Shown here: piece by piece, positions 25,785-34,832 of the stretch
Layout of the letters: each line of letters starts with the position of its first letter
Position numbering within the stretch: the stretch's first letter is position 1
From: Lysinibacillus sp. ZYM-1
Lineage (GTDB): Bacteria > Bacillota > Bacilli > Bacillales_A > Planococcaceae
NCBI RefSeq assembly: GCF_001308875.1
Contig: NZ_KQ465135.1
Location: 1-48,755, forward strand
Reading direction: 5' to 3'
Length of the DNA stretch: 48,755 nt
The notes under the pieces: model-generated
Seen by the model: the letters and a program-made list of their open reading frames with translations, nothing else
Told to the model about the DNA's origin: nothing
Database searches by the model: none
Position numbers and translations under genes: made by a program

Positions 25785-26822
25785 CTATTTATTTTTTACC
25801 TCTTCCCAAATCTTTAACATAGGAACAGGCATCGGCAATAGTTCTATTTGTTCGCGAGTTAACCAATCGCCTGTTGAAGTGGATTCACACTTCATATAAT
25901 AGCTATTTAAATGCCATGTTAAATGGGAAAACACATGCTTAAATGTGAGTAGTTCATGCTTAGCTTGTACACTGATGGCACATTCCTTTAGAAAGTTTTC
26001 TACTGATGAATGGCTAGTATCAATCATGGGAAATTGCCATAGATTAGCTAATAAACCTTCTTCAGGACGTTGCTGCAATAAAAAACGTCCTTGTTCATCT
26101 TCACAGACAAAAACATCATATATCAAATGCTTCATCTTCGTTTTTTTAGATTTAACTGGCAGTTTTTCAGGTTCACCCTCATTAAATGCTGTACAATATT
26201 CTCGTACAGGGCATAATAAACATTTTGGTGAGGTAGGCGTACAAATAAGTGCTCCAAGCTCCATTAAACCTTGGTTAAAGGAAGATGCATTATTAGGATC
26301 TATTAGTTCCTCAACCGCTACTTCAAATATTTTCTTCGTTTTTGGAATTGCTATGTCCTCATGTATGTTAAGCACTCTGCTTAATACGCGCATAACATTG
26401 CCATCTACTGCATGTTCCGGCTTGTTATAGGCAATACTTAAAATAGCTCCTGCAGTATAAGGGCCTACACCCTTTAATTTTGATATCTCATGGCGATTGT
26501 CTGGAACTATGCCTCCGTAATTCTCTAAAACCTCGCGTGCCCCTGCTTGTAAATTGCGCACACGTGAATAATAGCCTAGTCCTTCCCAATGCTTTAGTAA
26601 ATATTCTTGAGGAGCTTCTACAAGCAAATTTAATGTTGGAAAACTTTCCATAAAACGATTGTAATAAGGAATAACTGTGTCGACACGTGTCTGCTGTAGC
26701 ATTACTTCAGATACCCAAATTTTATAAGGATCTGTAGTATGTCTCCACGGTAAGTCGCGTTTCTCAGCGTTAAACCAATCGACTAAAGAATGTCGAAATT
26801 CTGTTACATATGGGTAATTCAC
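25785..26822 (-). CDS. mutY: A/G-specific adenine DNA glycosylase MutY
   Basis: 345 residues. The helix-hairpin-helix LKGVGPYTAGAILSIAY and the catalytic Asp in EHAVDGNVMRVLSR are present, as is the Glu-containing VSEVMLQQTRVDTV motif. A [4Fe-4S] loop CTPTSPKCLLCPVREYC follows, then a C-terminal NUDIX-like domain that recognises 8-oxoguanine (from about residue 230). It removes adenine mispaired with 8-oxoguanine. The start is GTG with GGAGGT close upstream. It corresponds to yfhQ/mutY of B. subtilis and is divergent from yfhP. Confidence 0.95.
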   Translation of the reverse strand: MNYPYVTEFRHSLVDWFNAEKRDLPWRHTTDPYKIWVSEVMLQQTRVDTVIPYYNRFMESFPTLNLLVEAPQEYLLKHWEGLGYYSRVRNLQAGAREVLENYGGIVPDNRHEISKLKGVGPYTAGAILSIAYNKPEHAVDGNVMRVLSRVLNIHEDIAIPKTKKIFEVAVEELIDPNNASSFNQGLMELGALICTPTSPKCLLCPVREYCTAFNEGEPEKLPVKSKKTKMKHLIYDVFVCEDEQGRFLLQQRPEEGLLANLWQFPMIDTSHSSVENFLKECAISVQAKHELLTFKHVFSHLTWHLNSYYMKCESTSTGDWLTREQIELLPMPVPMLKIWEEVKNK

Positions 26823-27024
26823 AGTGACCTCCGATGTTTTTACGATTTAATTTATGTTGAAAAGGGTATACAATTAATATAATGAAAGAACATTCGTCCA
26901 TAACTGACAAAATTCGTCTTTTATGAATGTCAGAATAAAAAAAATTGAATAAAGCTATTTATAATTGAAATAAAGATGTATGCAAATTGTACTCGATTTT
27001 AATGCATACTAGGAGTGGATATTT

Positions 27025-28011
27025 TTGGATTCAGGTACACATTTCGTTATGGGTATTGCCCTTGGCGGTCTTGCATTAGCCGACCCTATAGTAGCCAATC
27101 ACTCAATGACCTTTACTGCAGTCATGGCAGGCACGATTATTGGCTCACAAGCTCCGGATGTCGACACTGTGTTAAAACTACGCAATAATGCCATCTATAT
27201 TCGACATCATCGCGGAATTACACACTCACTACCGGCAGTAGCTATATGGCCTATCTTAATTACAGTTGTTATTTCCCTTATTTTGCAAGACGTAAATGTG
27301 TTTCATTTATGGCTTTGGACATTTTTAGCTGTTGCTCTTCACGTATTTGTAGATATTTTTAATGCATACGGCACACAAGCCATACGACCATTCTCCAGAA
27401 AATGGGTTGCATTAGGTGTCATAAATACATTTGATCCGATTATCTTTTCATTACATTGTTTGGGTATTGTATTATGGGCTTTTGGTACAAATCCTATTTG
27501 GACATTTAGCATCATGTATATCATTATTGTGATTTATTATATTTTGCGATTCGCTGTTCAAAAAGCTGTAAAAAAAGCTGTTCACAGTACGATACAAGAT
27601 GAAGAATATGTCATCGTAGCACCAACCATGCGCTTCTTCCATTGGCGAATTGCTGCAAAGTCTAAAACACATTATTATGTTGGCCGTGCTTATGGAAGGA
27701 CTGTTAATATTTATGATAAATTCGAAATTAAGCCTTTACCAAAAACTGCACTTGTTAATGCAGCATTGAAAGACCCTAACTTAGCTGCATTTGTATCTTT
27801 TTCCCCGATGTACCGATGGGAGATTTCTGAGCTTGAAAACGGCTTATTGGAGGTAAGATTAATCGACTTGCGTTATCGTAGTGACAATCGCTATCCTTTC
27901 GTGGCAGTAGCACATTTAAACGACGATAATGAAATCATTACATCTTACACGGGTTGGATTTTTACAGAAGATAAGCTTCAGAAAAAACTACAGATTGGTG
28001 CAAGTAATTAA
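27025..28011 (+). CDS. yfhP: YfhP-like membrane-bound metal-dependent hydrolase
   Basis: 328 residues. The N-terminal half has four to five membrane segments and the conserved metal-ligand candidates MDSGTHFVMGIALGG and IRHHRGITHS of the YdjM/DUF457 family. The C-terminal about 150 residues are soluble. The activity of the family is not established. The start codon is TTG; AGGAG lies nine bases upstream and the N-terminus fits the family. A 7-bp inverted repeat (GTATGCA at 26978 with TGCATAC at 27003) sits just before the binding site. Corresponds to yfhP next to mutY in B. subtilis. Confidence 0.85.
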   Translation: MDSGTHFVMGIALGGLALADPIVANHSMTFTAVMAGTIIGSQAPDVDTVLKLRNNAIYIRHHRGITHSLPAVAIWPILITVVISLILQDVNVFHLWLWTFLAVALHVFVDIFNAYGTQAIRPFSRKWVALGVINTFDPIIFSLHCLGIVLWAFGTNPIWTFSIMYIIIVIYYILRFAVQKAVKKAVHSTIQDEEYVIVAPTMRFFHWRIAAKSKTHYYVGRAYGRTVNIYDKFEIKPLPKTALVNAALKDPNLAAFVSFSPMYRWEISELENGLLEVRLIDLRYRSDNRYPFVAVAHLNDDNEIITSYTGWIFTEDKLQKKLQIGASN

Positions 28012-28017
28012 GCAGTA

Positions 28018-28045
28018 AACCCTGACCAATACTGGTCAGGGTTTT
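28018..28045. terminator. Two-way terminator between yfhP and yfhJ
   Basis: Arms AACCCTGACCA (28018-28028) and TGGTCAGGGTT (28033-28043) around a four-base loop, with T-rich sequence on the plus side. Confidence 0.8.
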
Positions 28046-28046
28046 A

Positions 28047-28316
28047 TTATTGTATCATATCATCGCTAGCATCTAGGAGATGGACATATTTTGGATTGCG
28101 CCCTGCAAAGGCATGTAGCTTATCACCATAGCTTGTAATTAATTGACGGACAAGATTTTCCGTATAATCTGCCCCACGATAATCATACCCTGCCTTTGCT
28201 GCTGTTGATTCGAAGTCGCTCCATAATAGTTCAATCCAAACTCGTGCACGTCCAACTGACATCTGTGGATTTTTGACGAGCAACTCCGCTGTCAAATTTT
28301 CAATTTTTTCTTCCAT
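28047..28316 (-). CDS. yfhJ: YfhJ, WVELL family protein
   Basis: 89 residues. The motif ARVWIELLWSDFESTAAKAGY is the feature that names the WVELL family (YfhJ). It is small and soluble, and its function is unknown. It starts immediately after the yfhH stop codon and is last in the recX-yfhH-yfhJ unit. Confidence 0.85.
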   Translation of the reverse strand: MEEKIENLTAELLVKNPQMSVGRARVWIELLWSDFESTAAKAGYDYRGADYTENLVRQLITSYGDKLHAFAGRNPKYVHLLDASDDMIQ

Positions 28317-28646
28317 TTATTTGCCCACCTTTACAGGAGACAGCATAGATACTGGTAACGCCTCTTGGTACCTGTCACCGCCTAAACGGTGCCCCCATGC
28401 AAAGCGTCCCTTCAAATAATCAACTTGGAAAAATTCATTATCTGAACTATCAATACGATACATTTCTCCTGGAACGATGGTATCTAAATCTACTAAATAT
28501 GCAGCTGCCATTAATGCTTTGCGTTCATAAACAGCAAATTCATTGATGATTCCAAGCTGTTCTGCTTTTCTTGCCTTTTCTTTTAGAAACGCGATTTCCT
28601 CACGCAGTTCATGCTCAGACATAGCAGCATAATTTTTTTCGTTCAT
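28317..28646 (-). CDS. yfhH: YfhH family protein (DUF1811)
   Basis: 109 residues. A helical N-terminal half (MSEHELREEIAFLKEKARKAEQ) is followed by a beta-rich part ending FAWGHRLGGDRYQEALPVSML, typical of YfhH. Function unknown. It overlaps the recX stop by ATGA, so the genes are translationally coupled; the same order recX-yfhH occurs in B. subtilis. Confidence 0.85.
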   Translation of the reverse strand: MNEKNYAAMSEHELREEIAFLKEKARKAEQLGIINEFAVYERKALMAAAYLVDLDTIVPGEMYRIDSSDNEFFQVDYLKGRFAWGHRLGGDRYQEALPVSMLSPVKVGK

Positions 28647-29446
28647 TCCTCATTCTCCTTCTCTTCAATAAAACGATCTATTACTTCTATAGGAAAACCC
28701 TTTTGATAGAGCGCCTGCTTTACCTTCATTTTCAGCTCATAACCAGTATACTTCGATACGTATTTTTTCCAAACCTTTTCACCTTGTGCATCGAGCAATT
28801 GCTGCCAGTTGTCTTTATCTTGCTCTAACTCTATTTGATTAAGCACCTCTTCTACAATCGGAAATGCATAGCCTTTTCTTAACAGATAATCCTGAATTTT
28901 AGCCTTTATTTGGGCTGGCGTCTTTTTTTTCTCCGAACGTATAATTTTATCCGCCAATTGCAAGGCTAATTTTAATTGTTCCTCAAAACTATATGTAGCA
29001 AGGACCTCATCTTGCAGGTTTTTATCGATTCCTTTTTTGATGAGATCTTGTCTAATAGCTCTTGGTCCCTTTTTCATCGTGGCCTTTTTTGTATCTAGTA
29101 AAGCCTTAGAATAGTTTTCATCATTGATAAAGCCATACGTTTTTAATTTCTGAATCGCTTCCAAAACTACTGCTTCTCCAAATTCTAAGGCAAGGAGTTT
29201 TTTCTTAACCTCATGCTCACTTCTCATTTGGTATGACAGAAAGTTTAACCCCTTATTAAATGCCTTACGTATTTCATCCTCATAGGCAATTTCCTGGATT
29301 TCGAATTCATCCAGCACCTTCCCCTTTGTTAAACCAAATTGAAGTAGAATAGCTTCGTCAACAGGAAAAGCATATTCTTCATTTAAATAGATATTATAAC
29401 GTTCAGGATTGTTTTTTTGACGTGCAATTTTTGTAATCATACGCAT
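28643..29446 (-). CDS. recX: Recombination regulator RecX
   Basis: About 267 residues, the long form found in bacilli. Three-helix RecX repeats are visible: KAFNKGLNFLSYQMRSEHEV, YGFINDENYSKALLDTKKAT and further copies to the C-terminus. RecX binds along RecA filaments and modulates them. The ATG at 29446 has GAGG at eight bases; the GTG at 29455 lies within the binding site. First gene of the recX-yfhH-yfhJ unit. Confidence 0.92.
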   Translation of the reverse strand: MRMITKIARQKNNPERYNIYLNEEYAFPVDEAILLQFGLTKGKVLDEFEIQEIAYEDEIRKAFNKGLNFLSYQMRSEHEVKKKLLALEFGEAVVLEAIQKLKTYGFINDENYSKALLDTKKATMKKGPRAIRQDLIKKGIDKNLQDEVLATYSFEEQLKLALQLADKIIRSEKKKTPAQIKAKIQDYLLRKGYAFPIVEEVLNQIELEQDKDNWQQLLDAQGEKVWKKYVSKYTGYELKMKVKQALYQKGFPIEVIDRFIEEKENEE

Positions 29447-29623
29447 AGCAAACACCTCACTTGTCCATTATAACATTTCTTTTTATAGTAACTGGTACTT
29501 CGAGGGTATTTACCTTTCTCAGGCATTTCATTTTCTTAGCATTACACTATAGATGTTGGCTTTCGAGTTAAATGGTACACTTACTAGTAGGTAATTTATT
29601 CGATAAAAAAAGGGGTGCTTCTT

Positions 29624-30532
29624 ATGAAAATCGTTATTGCGGGTGGAACTGGCTTTGTGGGAAAAGCTCTTATCAAGTTAGCGCAAGAAAACGGTCACGA
29701 CCTTTTTGTCTTAACTCGGCGTACATCTTCCGAAAAAAACGGTATTCATTATGTGCAATGGTTACAACATGACTCCCTACCAATAGAGGCATTAGAAGGA
29801 GCCGATGCCTTTGTTAATTTAGCAGGGGTTTCTTTAAATAATGGCCGATGGACGAAAAAACAAAAAAAGGAAATTTACTGGAGTCGGATGAATGCGACAC
29901 TTGAAATAGTGCGCATCATAGAAGAGCTTACGAAAAAACCTAAAGTATTGGTTAATGCTAGTGCAGTGGGTATTTACCCTACTTCTACAGAGGCTATTTA
30001 TGATGAGGGGTTTGCTGATTCAGCGACTGATTTTTTAGGCACAACTGTTCATGATTGGGAGAGACACGCGAAACGGGCAGAACAATTAGGAATTCGGGTG
30101 GCCCTTGCCCGTTTTGGTGTTATTTTAGGTCGAAAGAGCGGTGCATTACCAACCATGCTATTGCCCTATCAAATGCATGTCGGCGGAACAATTGGTTCGG
30201 GCAAGCAATGGCTTTCCTGGGTACATATTGAAGATGTAGCACGTGCTTTATATTTTGCAATCATTCATGAAAAAATTCATGGGCCCTTCAATGTAACAGC
30301 ACCTCATGCTATGCGGATGAAAGAATTTGGACAAACAATCGCAATGGTCATGAACAGACGCCATTGGATGCCTGTCCCTAGTTTTGCAATGCGCTTAGCC
30401 CTTGGAGAACAGAGCTCCCTTGTTTTAGAGGGGCAACATGTTCTACCAACTGTTTTAGAAAAGTATCATTTTACATTTAAATATCCTAATTTAACTCAAG
30501 CACTTGAAGACTTATTAATTGCTCAGAATTAG
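29624..30532 (+). CDS. yfhF: TIGR01777 family NAD(P)-binding epimerase-like protein (YfhF)
   Basis: About 302 residues. An extended short-chain dehydrogenase fold with the nucleotide-binding GGTGFVGKALI at the N-terminus and a C-terminal DUF1731 tail (ALGEQSSLVLEGQHVLPTVLEKYHFTFKYP). Relatives were once called SulA-like, but no division-inhibitor role can be read from the sequence. AAGGGGTG lies eight bases before the ATG at 29624; the GTG at 29615 is part of it. It is divergent from recX, as in B. subtilis. Confidence 0.88.
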   Translation: MKIVIAGGTGFVGKALIKLAQENGHDLFVLTRRTSSEKNGIHYVQWLQHDSLPIEALEGADAFVNLAGVSLNNGRWTKKQKKEIYWSRMNATLEIVRIIEELTKKPKVLVNASAVGIYPTSTEAIYDEGFADSATDFLGTTVHDWERHAKRAEQLGIRVALARFGVILGRKSGALPTMLLPYQMHVGGTIGSGKQWLSWVHIEDVARALYFAIIHEKIHGPFNVTAPHAMRMKEFGQTIAMVMNRRHWMPVPSFAMRLALGEQSSLVLEGQHVLPTVLEKYHFTFKYPNLTQALEDLLIAQN

Positions 30533-30553
30533 TGGATAATTTATAGCTATTTT

Positions 30554-30587
30554 ACGCATCCTAATGAAAAAGAAAGGATGCGTTTTT
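30554..30587 (+). terminator. Terminator hairpin of yfhF abutting the pdaA start
   Basis: Arms ACGCATCCT (30554-30562) and AGGATGCGT (30575-30583) followed by TTTTT, then directly the ATG at 30588. The AAAGGA that should be the pdaA ribosome binding site lies in the right arm. Confidence 0.7.
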
Positions 30588-31412
30588 ATGTGGAAACAAC
30601 ATATTGTAGGAGCGGTAATCGCTACTTTTATTATTGCCGCAGGTATTAGCATTAATCCATATTTTGCTGCAGGTTCTGATGAACATCATTGGGGCATAAA
30701 ACGTGCTAAAAACGGTGAACAGGCTGAGGCTGGAGCGCAGCTCGATCAGTTACTTGATAAATATGGTGCGATTTACAAAGGAAAGGCTGATAAAAAAATT
30801 GCCTATTTAACATTTGATAATGGCTATGAAAACGGCTTTACTGAAAGCATTTTGGATACATTGAAAAAAGAAGATGTACCTGCCACTTTCTTTTTAACTG
30901 GGCATTATTTAGACAGTGCCAGTGATTTAGTGAAGCGTATGGTGAATGATGGTCATACTATCGGGAATCACTCGTACGGTCATCCGAATATGGCACGACT
31001 CTCCCCAGATGGAATGCGTGCAGAATGGAAGAAGTTTGATGGGAAGTTACGTGAATTAACAGGAATTGATCGTACAACATATGCTCGCCCACCTGAAGGA
31101 ATTTTTAATGCAAAGCTTTTAGAGATTGGAAATGCGGAAGGCTATCGCCATATTTTTTGGTCTGTGGCATTCAAGGATTGGATGAAGGATGAGCGTCGTG
31201 GTGCGGATTATGCTTATAATGCACTAATGGAACAATTGCATCCAGGTGCCGTTATATTGATGCATACTGTTGCCCAAGATAATGCTGAAGCTTTGCCGAT
31301 GTTTATTGCAGAAGCCAAGAAGCAAGGCTATACCTTCTTATCGCTGGACGATTTAGTATTAGAATATGAAGATTTTCCTGTTGCTTTGCAATCGTCTGCT
31401 CCTTCGTTATAA
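30588..31412 (+). CDS. pdaA: Polysaccharide deacetylase, PdaA-like (spore cortex muramic-delta-lactam)
   Basis: About 274 residues. A signal-anchor (HIVGAVIATFIIAAGISI) exports the protein. The NodB domain has the PdaA-type motif 1 TFDNGYENG, HSYGHPNMARLS for the metal histidines, RPPEGIF, FWSVAFKDW and the C-terminal AVILMHTV. PdaA deacetylates N-acetylmuramic acid in cortex peptidoglycan so the delta-lactam can form, which is needed for germination. The start at 30588 (MWKQ) is preferred, since AAAGGA precedes it; the ATG at 30564 lacks a binding site. That site lies in a terminator stem (see findings). Confidence 0.9.
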   Translation: MWKQHIVGAVIATFIIAAGISINPYFAAGSDEHHWGIKRAKNGEQAEAGAQLDQLLDKYGAIYKGKADKKIAYLTFDNGYENGFTESILDTLKKEDVPATFFLTGHYLDSASDLVKRMVNDGHTIGNHSYGHPNMARLSPDGMRAEWKKFDGKLRELTGIDRTTYARPPEGIFNAKLLEIGNAEGYRHIFWSVAFKDWMKDERRGADYAYNALMEQLHPGAVILMHTVAQDNAEALPMFIAEAKKQGYTFLSLDDLVLEYEDFPVALQSSAPSL

Positions 31413-31440
31413 TGGTTAGATGACATTATAAAGCAGGGAC

Positions 31441-32838
31441 GTGGAACGTTTGACGCAGCAAACAACAATGACCGTGGGACAAAAATTCCCACTAATAATA
31501 AAAAGGCTCGGCATCAATGGAGAAGGTGTTGGTTTTTATAAAAGGAATGTAGTATTTGTAAAAGGAGCTATCCCTGGGGAAGAAATTATGGCTCAGGTTA
31601 CGAAAACGCAAAGTAATTTTGCTGAAGCAGAGATTTTAGCCATCCGTAATACTTCTAAGCATCGTCAGGAAGCACCTTGTCCAGTCTACAATGAGTGTGG
31701 TGGCTGTCAACTTCAACATATGACATACGATAAACAGCTGATGGAAAAGCGTGATATTGTCATCCAAGCTTTAGAGCGTTATGCAAAACCTCTAGCAGAA
31801 ACTGTTGAAGTACGAAAAACGATGGGTATGGATAATCCTTGGCATTATCGTAATAAAAGTCAGTTCCAAGTTCGTAAGGAAGGCAAGCGAGTATATGCAG
31901 GCTTATTTGTTGAAGGAAGCAATAAGCTGCTTAATATTAACGATTGCCTGGTGCAGCACCCCGTCACTTCTAAAATTACAGTTGCAATACGTAAGATTTT
32001 ACAAAAATTGAATATCACTATTTACGATGGTCGTACACTTGATGGATTAGTGCGTACGATTGTGGTACGTACAGGGATTCGTACTGGGGAAACACAAGTC
32101 GTTCTTGTCACAACACGAAAAGAGATCCCTCATTTAGCTGAATTGATTACACGTATTAAAAAAATTGATCCAAGTATTGTATCCATTGCGCAAAATATTA
32201 ACCGTGATAAAACATCATTAATCTTCGGTGATGAAACCGTTGTACTTGATGGCAAAGAAACAATTCATGAAGAGCTTGGCGAATTGGCCTTTGATTTATC
32301 TGCCCGAGCCTTCTTCCAACTAAATCCAACGCAAACGGTTCATCTTTATGATGAAATAAAAAAGGCTGCTGCTTTATCGGGAAATGAAACAGTGGTTGAT
32401 GCATACTGTGGCGTTGGCACAATTGGACTATGGTTAGCAGATAAAGCGAAAGAAGTTCGTGGAATGGATGTCATTCCTGAAAGCATTCAGGATGCTCGTA
32501 AAAATGCTCGCAACCACGGCTTCAAGCATACGAAATATGCAGTCGGTACAGCGGAAAGTGTCCTAGCAAAATGGCGCAAGGAAGGATTTACTCCAGATGT
32601 GATTACGGTAGATCCACCACGTACAGGACTAGCACCTGAATTCATTCAAACAGTGCTTAAGCTTAAACCTAAGCGTTTTGTTTATACATCATGTAATCCA
32701 TCCACTTTAGCGAAGGATTTACAGCAATTATCGAAGATTTATCATGTCGAGTATATTCAACCTGTTGATATGTTTGCACAGACTGCACAGGTAGAATGTG
32801 TTTGCTCAATGGTTCTTAAAGCAGAACATCGAAATTGA
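31441..32838 (+). CDS. rlmD: 23S rRNA (uracil-5-)-methyltransferase, RlmD/RlmCD (YfjO/RumA) type
   Basis: 465 residues. An N-terminal TRAM domain ([22 protein letters not shown]) is followed by the iron-sulfur cysteines Cys80, Cys86 and Cys89 ([10 protein letters not shown]) and a fourth at about 169. The SAM-binding [16 protein letters not shown] and the catalytic Cys in [13 protein letters not shown] complete the m5U methyltransferase set. It is expected to make 5-methyluridine in 23S rRNA. Start is GTG with a weak GCAGGGA. In B. subtilis yfjO and pdaA also lie close together. Confidence 0.92.
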   Translation: MERLTQQTTMTVGQKFPLIIKRLGINGEGVGFYKRNVVFVKGAIPGEEIMAQVTKTQSNFAEAEILAIRNTSKHRQEAPCPVYNECGGCQLQHMTYDKQLMEKRDIVIQALERYAKPLAETVEVRKTMGMDNPWHYRNKSQFQVRKEGKRVYAGLFVEGSNKLLNINDCLVQHPVTSKITVAIRKILQKLNITIYDGRTLDGLVRTIVVRTGIRTGETQVVLVTTRKEIPHLAELITRIKKIDPSIVSIAQNINRDKTSLIFGDETVVLDGKETIHEELGELAFDLSARAFFQLNPTQTVHLYDEIKKAAALSGNETVVDAYCGVGTIGLWLADKAKEVRGMDVIPESIQDARKNARNHGFKHTKYAVGTAESVLAKWRKEGFTPDVITVDPPRTGLAPEFIQTVLKLKPKRFVYTSCNPSTLAKDLQQLSKIYHVEYIQPVDMFAQTAQVECVCSMVLKAEHRN

Positions 32839-32871
32839 TATTTCCTTTGTAAATTTTGGCGACTTGATTAG

Positions 32872-32906
32872 GCGTAGTCTGCATTTTGTAGACTGCGCTT
32901 TTTTTC
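32872..32906 (+). terminator. Terminator of rlmD
   Basis: Arms GCGTAGTCT (32872-32880) and AGACTGCGC (32890-32898) with one U-G pair, followed by seven T. Confidence 0.8.
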
Positions 32907-33013
32907 TTTTTTGATAGCCATTTCCACAGTTTTCTTCTCTAAGAAGAATAGCTAAACATTTGAAAAACAAAATGCAAAACGTTGAGTGACTGTCACCGAT
33001 TGTCGATTGATTT

Positions 33014-33038
33014 CAATGTGTTTACATTGTGTTATAGT
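33014..33038 (+). promoter_or_regulatory. Palindrome and -10 in the Crp/Fnr gene promoter
   Basis: CAATGT GTTT ACATTG (33014-33029) is a 16-bp palindrome directly upstream of a TATAGT -10 (33033-33038). It would cover the -35 region, a repressing position for autoregulation. The -35 itself is weak (ATTTCA). Confidence 0.4.
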
Positions 33039-33071
33039 CTTGTGGGGCCTACGCAATTATAAGGAGGAAAA

Positions 33072-33755
33072 ATGGATAACATTCAATACTTATCACAATT
33101 TAATCTGCTTAATTCGCTCTCGATGGAAGATTTAATAGAGATGGAACAATTAACTTTAATAACGACCTTTCCGAAAAACACTTTTATTCAAACACCAGAA
33201 ACTTTTTCGGAGGGGCTATACTTTGTTAAAAAGGGGAAGTTGCGCCTGTATAAAGTAAATGCTCAAGGTAAGCAATTTACTTCAGATATACTCAACGAAG
33301 GTAATGTATTTGGGGAAATGGATATTATTTCATTTGGTACTCGAGAGAATTATATTGAAACGATAGAGGAAAGCCACATTTGTTTGATGAATAAGGAAAG
33401 ATTTGAAAATTTTTTAATTCAGCGGCCTCAATTTATGATGACATTATTAAAAGTACTAAGTAATCGAATTATCGGTATGAGTCAATTAACGCAAAATCTA
33501 GCTCTTGGGAAACTACATGACAAAGTTTTATATGCGCTTATTAAGCTATCTGATCAGTTTGGACTTACGGGTGATAATGAGTATTACAAAATAGATTTTC
33601 CTCTTTCACATCAAGAAATCGCCAATTTAGTTGGTGCAACCAGAGAAGCTGTAACTGTGGTCTTACAAGAACTTGTTAAAGAAGAAGTCATTAAGACAGG
33701 ATTTAAAACAATTTATATCCATCGAGAAAAGCTTTTGGAGAGAAACATTTCATAG
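33072..33755 (+). CDS. Crp/Fnr family transcriptional regulator
   Basis: 227 residues. A cyclic-nucleotide-binding beta-roll (about 15-120, FSEGLYFVKKGKLRLYKV and EGNVFGEMDIISFG) is followed by a long dimerisation helix. The winged HTH (SHQEIANLVGATREAVTVVLQEL) is near residues 175-200. There is no cysteine cluster for an iron-sulfur site and no N-terminal Cys motif, so it is not a classic Fnr oxygen sensor. The effector cannot be predicted. AAGGAGG lies before the ATG. A peroxiredoxin gene follows 137 bp downstream in the same direction and may be a target. Confidence 0.85.
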   Translation: MDNIQYLSQFNLLNSLSMEDLIEMEQLTLITTFPKNTFIQTPETFSEGLYFVKKGKLRLYKVNAQGKQFTSDILNEGNVFGEMDIISFGTRENYIETIEESHICLMNKERFENFLIQRPQFMMTLLKVLSNRIIGMSQLTQNLALGKLHDKVLYALIKLSDQFGLTGDNEYYKIDFPLSHQEIANLVGATREAVTVVLQELVKEEVIKTGFKTIYIHREKLLERNIS

Positions 33756-33844
33756 GCTGAAAAAAATGCTGGATAGTATCAAGTAGCATAGATATTTTCA
33801 AAAAGAGTTGTAAACAACATTACATCTTCCTTCAAGAAAAAGAT

Positions 33845-33880
33845 GTATCGTATAACTACATACAAAATATAATACGATAC
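33845..33880 (+). promoter_or_regulatory. Inverted repeat flanking a -10 upstream of the peroxiredoxin
   Basis: Perfect 9-bp arms GTATCGTAT (33845-33853) and ATACGATAC (33872-33880) sit 18 bp apart. A TATAAT -10 lies between them, overlapping the right arm, and there is no good -35, so the promoter probably needs or is blocked by a regulator. The left arm lies at the -35 position. Confidence 0.5.
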
Positions 33881-33892
33881 GGAGATGACATA

Positions 33893-34555
33893 ATGGAAAA
33901 CACACCATTTCAAAAATTGCAAAGAGAATTAGATATAGCAGCTACAGATATGGAAAAGGTGCTCCCAAAGGAAGTGCTGGATATATTCGAAAAATCCATT
34001 CATGATTTACGTACATCTGATTCAGGTAGGGGTTTAATAGCTGGAGTCAAAGCGCCTGACTTCACTTTAGTGAATTCTACAGGACAAAAGATAACTTTGT
34101 CTGAAGAAATTTTGAAAGGTCCTGTTGTTCTTATATTTTACCGCGGTACATGGTGTCCATTCTGTAACCTTGAGTTGAAAGCATACCAGCGAATGAATGA
34201 TGACATTAAGGCAATTGGGGGCCAATTGATTGCAGTTAGCCCGCAAACTCCATACTATTCTGCATCTGTACAAGATAAGAACGAATTAAATTTCCATGTT
34301 TTAAGCGACTTGCAAAATAAAACTGCTGAAAAATATAATCTTAAATTTAAATTGCCTGAGTATGTATATCCTATCTACAAATCGCTCGATATTTCACTCG
34401 AAACATTTAATGGTGACCATTCTTGGGAACTTCCAGTACCAGCTACTTATGTAATTGATAAAGCAGGAATCATCCGTTTTGCTAGCGTGGAGGCAGACTA
34501 TAAAAAACGTATGGAACCTAGTAAGGTGATGCATATTCTCCAGTCATTTTATTAG
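33893..34555 (+). CDS. Peroxiredoxin-like AhpC/TSA-family protein
   Basis: 220 residues. After a helical N-terminal extension of about 50 residues comes a thioredoxin-fold peroxiredoxin domain with FYRGTWCPFCNLELKAYQ, Cys88 and Cys91. The CxxC placed at the peroxidatic position is typical of the peroxiredoxin-like subfamily rather than of Bcp or AhpC. Such proteins reduce peroxides or act as thiol oxidoreductases; which one applies here is open. ACGGAGATG precedes the ATG. The upstream operator-like repeat and the neighbouring Crp/Fnr gene suggest dedicated control. Confidence 0.85.
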   Translation: MENTPFQKLQRELDIAATDMEKVLPKEVLDIFEKSIHDLRTSDSGRGLIAGVKAPDFTLVNSTGQKITLSEEILKGPVVLIFYRGTWCPFCNLELKAYQRMNDDIKAIGGQLIAVSPQTPYYSASVQDKNELNFHVLSDLQNKTAEKYNLKFKLPEYVYPIYKSLDISLETFNGDHSWELPVPATYVIDKAGIIRFASVEADYKKRMEPSKVMHILQSFY

Positions 34556-34736
34556 CATCCTAGAATTATAAAAATATGATGAAATAAAAAAACAGTCTCT
34601 CAGTTACCACATTCGTTTTGGTTAACGAGAAGTTGGAACAGAGTCTATTGATAGCCGCCAAATTAAACAATAAAATAATCGTTACCGGCGGTGATATTGC
34701 TATATATTAGAATATTTAATCATAGCTTAAACCTAT

Positions 34737-34793
34737 GTTGTAAAAACACTCCAGGTGGAATGTGTAGCAAAGCTGGTATTGATAAATAAATAA
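34737..34793 (+). pseudogene. Possible remnant of the 3' end of a second m5U methyltransferase gene
   Basis: The frame reads VKTLQVECVAKLVLINK and then stops. QVECV is identical to the C-terminal [13 protein letters not shown] of RlmD encoded 2 kb upstream, and HVECVA-type endings are common in that family. At DNA level CAGGT(A/G)GAATGTGT is shared. Upstream the frame is broken by stops. The match is short, so this is tentative. Confidence 0.3.
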
Positions 34794-34796
34794 TAA

Positions 34797-34832
34797 TAAA
34801 AAGGACGTCTCAAAATAAATTGAGACGTCCTT
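34797..34832. terminator. Strong terminator hairpin
   Basis: Perfect 12-bp arms AAGGACGTCTCA and TGAGACGTCCTT (34801-34812 with 34821-34832), loop AAATAAAT. On the minus strand it is followed by TTTTATTATT; the plus-strand tail is weaker. It may serve the coiled-coil protein gene, whose stop lies about 295 bp upstream on that strand, or a lost gene. Confidence 0.65.

Noticed and set aside
34588..34710. Open frame ending NNKIIVTGGDIAIY
   Set aside because: It lacks a start codon and the TGGD motif alone is not enough to assign a family; kept only as part of the decayed stretch.
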